A stretch of 64,000 bases of DNA from JADKHR01 sp041917295 (GTDB lineage Bacteria > Elusimicrobiota > Elusimicrobia > FEN-1173). The DNA lies in the NCBI GenBank assembly GCA_041917295.1, contig JAYRXX010000075.1, positions 6,878 through 70,877 of the forward strand. Reading direction: 5' to 3'. Made by a program: the position numbers and the translations under genes. Shown piece by piece: positions 59,810 through 64,000 of this stretch. The notes under the pieces are model-generated. The model worked only from the letters and a program-made list of their open reading frames with translations. It did no database searches and was not told the origin of the DNA. Numbering within the stretch: the stretch's first letter is position 1; each line of letters begins with the position of its first letter.

Positions 59810-60933
59810 TCGGTCCAATCGTCCACCTCGACGCCGTGATAGTAAAACCGAAGAATTTGACCGTAGGACATATTTTTTTCCGCCAAATTTTTCATCCCCC
59901 ACTGGCACAGGCCCACCCCGTGGCCCCATCCTTTCCCATGGACCTGCCACGACCCGTCTAATTTGGAGAGGCCTGTCCACAGGGTGCTCCGGATCAGGTG
60001 GGGATCAACAATGTTTCGGAATTTATTGGCGAACAGATCGTGGGTGCCGTTTTGGCCATACAAACGAACTTTATACACCCGCCCAGACGGCGTGTGGCTT
60101 AAAATCCCAATGGCCCGAACTTGGCCAATTTTTATCCCCGCCGATTGAACCCGTTGATCAACCAGTTCGTAAGGCACTTTGGCAATCCATTCGAAAGGAG
60201 GACTTCCCCGGCACCAGGAACATTTCACGGGGCGCAAATAAGGTTGGCCACCCTGTTCCCACACATTTTCCGCCGATTCCGTGTTGCCCCCGCAACAGGA
60301 ATGAAAAACAGTGGTGATCAGCCGTCCTTTGCGGTCCACCAACACTTCCGATCGGGTTTTTTTAACGGCGGCGTCGGTGCGGGGCCGTTCGGCCCGGGCT
60401 CCGCCGTACACCTGGCAATGGGGTTGAGCGCAAAAATCGTACCCGGACCGCCCGTGTCGGCCGCGGTTGCGAAGGGCGTAGGTGCGGCTGATCACCGCTT
60501 GGGCCTTCAAGGCCTGTTCGGGCCACTTGTCGGACGTTTCCATTTGGAGAACACCCCGAACATAGTCTTCCACGTTGACCCGGTTGACCACGCGAAACCC
60601 GTTTCCCCGACGTTCCAATTCAACGGCGCCTCGGTAGGGCCGGTTGTTGATCACAATAACCCCTTTTCGATCGGAGGGTTCAATAACCACCTGTTTTCCC
60701 CACCGCTCTTTTTGGACGGAAAAACCCTCTTTCGTCGGAAGAATTGTCACCGCTCCTTTGAATCGCGGGGACCGGCGGGACACGTTCCCCGACAAACGGT
60801 AGGATCCGGGGCCCAATTGGAGCGTCGTGGCTTTTTCGTTCAGACCGATTCGGAGAACGGGGGACCGGGCGGCAATAAGCGGCCCCCACAATAGGAGAGC
60901 CGACACGCCCGTTACCGAAAAACGCAACCCCAT
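59806..60933 (-). CDS. SpoIID/LytB-domain protein
   Basis: 375 residues with a signal peptide or anchor (about 1-22), an N-terminal SH3-like region, and a SpoIID core (~115-330): 'VNRVNVEDYVRGVLQMETS', 'QALKAQAVISRTYAL', 'DFCAQPHCQVYGG', 'FHSCCGGNTESAENVW', 'GWGHGVGLCQWGM'. In Firmicutes SpoIID is a lytic transglycosylase; outside spore formers such proteins act in cell-wall remodelling at division. The start directly abuts the ruvB stop, and its end overlaps queA, so it is co-expressed with them. The genomic link of spoIID with ruv and queA is typical of Elusimicrobiota-type genomes (inference). Confidence 0.88.
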   Translation of the reverse strand: MGLRFSVTGVSALLLWGPLIAARSPVLRIGLNEKATTLQLGPGSYRLSGNVSRRSPRFKGAVTILPTKEGFSVQKERWGKQVVIEPSDRKGVIVINNRPYRGAVELERRGNGFRVVNRVNVEDYVRGVLQMETSDKWPEQALKAQAVISRTYALRNRGRHGRSGYDFCAQPHCQVYGGARAERPRTDAAVKKTRSEVLVDRKGRLITTVFHSCCGGNTESAENVWEQGGQPYLRPVKCSWCRGSPPFEWIAKVPYELVDQRVQSAGIKIGQVRAIGILSHTPSGRVYKVRLYGQNGTHDLFANKFRNIVDPHLIRSTLWTGLSKLDGSWQVHGKGWGHGVGLCQWGMKNLAEKNMSYGQILRFYYHGVEVDDWTE

Positions 60934-61965
60934 TTATTGGCCAAAAAAAGTCGGTTGAGTCGATGCGGACGGAACAGGAAAACCCAAATGCTGGTAAGCC
61001 AACGGCGTCACCACGCGCCCGCGCGGAGTGCGCGCCAGAAACCCGGCTTTGATCAGATACGGCTCGTAAACGTCTTCCAAGGTGTCCCTTTGTTCGCTGA
61101 CGGCCACCGCCACGGTGTCGGCGCCCACGGGGCCCCCGGCGAATTTGGTGATCATGGCGGCCAAAATTTTCCGGTCGATGGGGTCCAACCCCAGATGGTC
61201 CACCTCCAACGCGTCCAACCCGCGCCGGGCCACGGCGTGGGTCACCCGCCCTTCGGTTTCCACGTCGGCAAAATCGCGTACCCGTCGCAACAACCGGTTG
61301 GCGATCCGGGGCGTGCCCCGGGATCGATGGGCCACTTCCCGGGCGGCTTCCGGTTCGATGGGCGCGTTCAACAGTCGGCTGGACCGGATCACGATGGAAG
61401 CCAAATCCGCTTCGTCGTAATATTCCAGGTTGGCAATGATCCCAAACCGTTCCCGCAACGGACCGGTCAACAGCCCCGCCCGCGTGGTGGCTCCCACCAA
61501 CGTGAACCGCGGCAACGGCAATTTGATGGTTTTGGCCGAAGGACCTTGACCAATAATAATATCGAGCGAAAAGTCTTCCATGGCGGGATACAAAGCCTCT
61601 TCCACCGCGTGGTTCAGGCGATGAATTTCGTCGATAAAAAAGACGTCCCCTTCTTTTAAGCTCGTCAAAATGGCGGCCAAGTCGCCCACCCGTTCCAAAA
61701 CCGGACCGGACGTTTGGCGCAGGCCCACGTTCAGCTCTTTGGCAATGATGTGGGCCAGGGTGGTTTTGCCCAACCCCGGCGGCGCTGAAAACAGCGCGTG
61801 GTCCAAAGGCTCTTTTCGTTTCTGCGCCGCCTGAATGAACACCTTGAGATTTTTTTTGAGTTTGTCTTGGCCGACAAAATCGTCCAGGCATTGGGGCCGA
61901 AGAGTGAAATCCAGTGTCTCATCTTCGGGCAAGGAATGCTGAGTGAGGGTTCGTTCGTCGGTCAC
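60934..61965 (-). CDS. ruvB: Holliday junction branch-migration helicase RuvB
   Basis: 343 residues. AAA+ motifs: Walker A 'APPGLGKTTLAHI' near 61-73, Walker B 'VFFIDEIHRLNH', sensor I 'VGATTRAGLL', arginine finger region 'GPLRERFG', sensor II 'RSRGTPRIANRLLRRVRD', and the C-terminal winged helix 'PYLIKAGFLARTPRGR'. It drives branch migration together with RuvA. Overlap with ruvA is four bases (ATGA) and spoIID follows without a gap. Confidence 0.97.
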   Translation of the reverse strand: MTDERTLTQHSLPEDETLDFTLRPQCLDDFVGQDKLKKNLKVFIQAAQKRKEPLDHALFSAPPGLGKTTLAHIIAKELNVGLRQTSGPVLERVGDLAAILTSLKEGDVFFIDEIHRLNHAVEEALYPAMEDFSLDIIIGQGPSAKTIKLPLPRFTLVGATTRAGLLTGPLRERFGIIANLEYYDEADLASIVIRSSRLLNAPIEPEAAREVAHRSRGTPRIANRLLRRVRDFADVETEGRVTHAVARRGLDALEVDHLGLDPIDRKILAAMITKFAGGPVGADTVAVAVSEQRDTLEDVYEPYLIKAGFLARTPRGRVVTPLAYQHLGFPVPSASTQPTFFGQ

Positions 61966-62576
61966 GCGCGGCCCGCCAAATGCCTCAGGGATTCCCGCAA
62001 CACGTCTTGGGCGTTGGCCGTTGAACCCAAAACGTCCCGGGCCGACTGGGCCGCCGCCCGCGCCGAGGATTCCCGGTATCCCAACGCAACCAACCCGGCC
62101 ACCGCTTCCTCAAACGCCGTGGCGGACGGCCGTGGGCCGCCGTCCGACGTAACGGGAACACCGTCCAATTTTCCGTGCAACGCGGTCACCAACTTTTCGG
62201 CTGTTTTGAGCGTGAACCCAAACGCCGCCACCAACGATTTGGGGTCTTTGTCCGACACCGCCCGCAAAAAATTTGCCAACGACTTATTGGCTTTGTCCAG
62301 AAACTCCAACGCTTTCTTCGCTCCGGTCCCGGGCACGTTGTCGCGCAAAACCAGATAAACCTGTTTTTCTTCCGCCGTCAAAAATCCATACAAGCTCGTC
62401 GCGCCCCCGTACATGGCCACCGATTCGACCACCAACAGCCGAACCTCGGCGCCCACCGGCGGCAACCGCAACGCCGACGAAGAGGACAGAAAAACTTCGT
62501 AGCCCACCCCCGCGGCTTCCACCACGCATCCGTCGTCTTTTCGTTCGGTCAAAATCCCGCGCAACGAGGCGATCAT
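61962..62576 (-). CDS. ruvA: Holliday junction DNA-binding protein RuvA
   Basis: 204 residues from ATG 62576, which overlaps the ruvC stop (ATGA). It begins with the usual 'MIASLRGILTER'. OB-fold (1-~62), helix-hairpin-helix part including 'LYGFLTAEEKQVYLVLRDNVPGTGAKKALEFL' at about 70-103, and a C-terminal domain (~155-204) with 'AVAGLVALGY' that contacts RuvB. It binds four-way junctions as a tetramer. The first HhH reads 'NVPGTGAKKA' instead of the common 'sGIGpKtA', a mild divergence. Confidence 0.95.
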   Translation of the reverse strand: MIASLRGILTERKDDGCVVEAAGVGYEVFLSSSSALRLPPVGAEVRLLVVESVAMYGGATSLYGFLTAEEKQVYLVLRDNVPGTGAKKALEFLDKANKSLANFLRAVSDKDPKSLVAAFGFTLKTAEKLVTALHGKLDGVPVTSDGGPRPSATAFEEAVAGLVALGYRESSARAAAQSARDVLGSTANAQDVLRESLRHLAGRA

Positions 62577-63067
62577 CCCCGAACCCCCGTTTCGTAAGAC
62601 ACCGAATTGATGTGGCACAAGGCGATGGCCAACGCGTCGGCCGCGTCGTCGGGTTTTGGAATTTCTTTGAGTCTGAGAAGCCGTTGGACCATGGTTTGCA
62701 TTTGGGATTTGTCAGCGGCGCCGTAGCCGGTGAGGGCCACCTTCACGTGCCGCGGATTGTACTCGTGAATGGGAAGACCCAGTTCCGCCAACGTTAGCAA
62801 AATCGCCCCCCGCCCGTGGCCCACCGACGCCGCGGTGCGGCTGTTTTTGGCGATAAACAGGTCTTCAATGGCGGCCACGGCGGGCTTTTCACGGCCGACT
62901 ATTTCTTTCAAGGCCCGGGCCAAAAACAACACCCGGTCCGCCAGGGGCCGCGCCCGGGGCGTTTCAATCGCGCCATACCCCCACACGCGGTAAGACTCTC
63001 GTCCGTGAACTTCCAGGACAGCCCATCCCACGGTCCCGAGCCCGGGATCTATGCCGAGAACTTTCAA
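62573..63067 (-). CDS. ruvC: Holliday junction resolvase RuvC
   Basis: 164 residues. The four catalytic acids are present: Asp7 in 'GIDPGLG', Glu68 in 'AIEDLFIAKN', Asp141 and Asp144 in 'PDDAADALAIAL'. 'NPRHVKVALTGYGAADKSQM' is the standard DNA-contact section. It cuts Holliday junctions delivered by RuvAB. It overlaps yebC upstream and ruvA downstream by four bases each, an unusually compact ruvC-ruvA-ruvB order. Confidence 0.96.
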   Translation of the reverse strand: MKVLGIDPGLGTVGWAVLEVHGRESYRVWGYGAIETPRARPLADRVLFLARALKEIVGREKPAVAAIEDLFIAKNSRTAASVGHGRGAILLTLAELGLPIHEYNPRHVKVALTGYGAADKSQMQTMVQRLLRLKEIPKPDDAADALAIALCHINSVSYETGVRG

Positions 63068-63795
63068 TCCTGGATGTCGCCGTTGGTGTAAACGTCTTTG
63101 ACGTCGTCGTGGTTTTCCAGCTCTTCCAACAGCGTTTCCAATTGGCGGGCGGCCCCGTCTTTTAAGGGCACCGTGGTGGACGGCAAAAATGTGACCTCCG
63201 CGGAAGCGAGGGGAATGGCCGCCGCCTCCAACGCCTTTTTGACCTTGTCGAAATCGGCGGGAGCCGTGATAACTTGGAACACCTCGGGATCGTCGGTTTT
63301 GATGTCTTCGGCGCCGGCGTCCAGGGCCACGGTCATGAGTTTGTCTTCATCCGTCCAGGCGGCTTTTTCCACCACCAGCTGGCCTTTGGCCTGAAACATC
63401 CACCCCACGCACCCCGACTCGCCCATGTTGCCCCCATGAGACGAAAACATTTTTCGAATTTCGGAAGTCGTGCGGTTTTTGTTGTCGGTGGTGCCGGTTA
63501 AATAGATCGCCGCTCCGGCCGGGCCGTACCCTTCATAACTGATTTCTTCAAAGGTCATGCCGGGGATTTCGCCGGTGCCCCGCTGGATCGCCTTTTTGAC
63601 GTTGTCCGAAGGCATGTTGGCCGCGCGGGCGTCGTCCATGGCTTTGCGCAGACGGGGATTGTTGTCGGGACTGCCCCCACCGGCCCGGGCCGCGATGGTC
63701 AACTCACGGACAATGCGTGTGAACGTTTTCCCTTTTTTGGCGTCAATCAACCCTTTTTTGTGCTTGATTCCTGCCCATCGACTGTGACCGGACAT
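63064..63795 (-). CDS. yebC: YebC/PmpR-family DNA-binding protein
   Basis: 243 residues, matching the family length. It starts with 'MSGHSRWAGIKHKKGLIDAKKGK', the diagnostic YebC opening at residues 1-23, followed by 'ITIAARAGGGSPDNNPRLRKA'-type region, 'GYGPAGAAIYLTGTTDNKNRT' and 'FSSHGGNMGESGCVGWMF'. YebC proteins act as transcription regulators and, in recent work on the family, in easing ribosome pausing. ATG 63795 has AAGGGGAA. First gene of the ruv operon behind a clear promoter. Confidence 0.96.
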   Translation of the reverse strand: MSGHSRWAGIKHKKGLIDAKKGKTFTRIVRELTIAARAGGGSPDNNPRLRKAMDDARAANMPSDNVKKAIQRGTGEIPGMTFEEISYEGYGPAGAAIYLTGTTDNKNRTTSEIRKMFSSHGGNMGESGCVGWMFQAKGQLVVEKAAWTDEDKLMTVALDAGAEDIKTDDPEVFQVITAPADFDKVKKALEAAAIPLASAEVTFLPSTTVPLKDGAARQLETLLEELENHDDVKDVYTNGDIQD

Positions 63796-63828
63796 AGACG
63801 GTTCCCCTTTCGTTTTGATAATAGGTTG

Positions 63829-63857
63829 ATCTTACCAGATCGTCGAATCACTGACAA
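63829..63857 (-). promoter_or_regulatory. Predicted sigma70-type promoter of the yebC-ruvCAB-spoIID-queA operon
   Basis: On the minus strand TTGTCA (63857-63852), a 17-base spacer and TAAGAT (63834-63829) match the consensus closely. Transcription would begin about 27 bases upstream of the yebC ATG. The rest of the window beyond 63857 shows only a weak hairpin (CGGTT...AACCG near 63905-63922). Confidence 0.65.
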
Positions 63858-64000
63858 CGGCCGCGTCAAGCGGTATAAGAATGTAACCGTGAGGTGATTC
63901 GTTGTGCGGTTCAAAAGGTAACCGAGGCAGAACCTCCTTTAGGTGGGATTTGGTTTTTAATTCCAGCCTTCATTTCGATCTGGCGGAGTCTTTTTTTTAG

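Noticed and set aside
59810..59980. N-terminal extension of queA by 57 codons
   Set aside because: It lies inside spoIID in another frame, and QueA homology begins near ATG 59809.

Overview
The window is a dense bacterial chromosome segment with moderately high GC. Most neighbouring genes are packed with 1-4 base overlaps. Taxonomy is inferred, not read directly. The best fit is Elusimicrobiota or a close diderm relative such as Omnitrophota. The reasons are a yebC-ruvC-ruvA-ruvB-spoIID-queA block, a PorV/PorQ-type outer-membrane protein, secreted proteins with FlgD-like/type A-like C-terminal modules, an ExbB-ExbD-TonB set, and very large multidomain proteins. A 16S or marker-gene tree would settle it. 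No rRNA, tRNA or CRISPR array was seen.

Left part (1-18.3 kb): the 3' end of a PEP-synthase-like/membrane fusion; engB; a hemerythrin-like gene; a reverse-strand ion/epimerase operon (TIGR01777 epimerase, Na/Ca exchanger, K/H antiporter); cstA with exbB-exbD-tonB; an Fe superoxide dismutase; and a reverse operon of a 1508-residue ChaN/TraB-like + LysM membrane protein, a companion protein and a radical SAM/SPASM enzyme. After it lies a scar where a 131-bp secretion-domain fragment meets a broken IS21 istB remnant.

Middle part (18.3-44 kb): a methyltransferase with a possible leader peptide; a five-gene operon (secreted FN3/FlgD-like protein, PorV-like protein, TPR protein, histidine kinase, response regulator) resembling a self-contained secretion/regulation unit; a MITE-like element; then two forward operons with a reverse thiolase between them. 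These hold an amino-acid permease, an NhaD-like antiporter, two FeeM/exosortase-type N-acyltransferases, two methyltransferases, a GMC-oxidoreductase/glycosyltransferase fusion, an RND/MMPL transporter, a ThiF/nitroreductase fusion and an M28 peptidase. Together they look like a pathway for an N-acylated, possibly glycosylated, exported lipid or small molecule. This is the best candidate here for an undescribed system.

Right part (44-64 kb): amtB-glnB behind a probable attenuator, cytochrome bd oxidase cydAB, a DUF4143 AAA ATPase, a long inverted repeat, a 2827-residue mosaic protein (ChaN/TraB-like + PGK-like + GDP-galactose-phosphorylase-like + PEP-synthase-like + membrane domains), and the housekeeping queA-spoIID-ruvBAC-yebC operon. 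The giant proteins at 1-1.5, 13.2-17.7 and 50-58.5 kb share parts with one another and appear to form a paralogous family.
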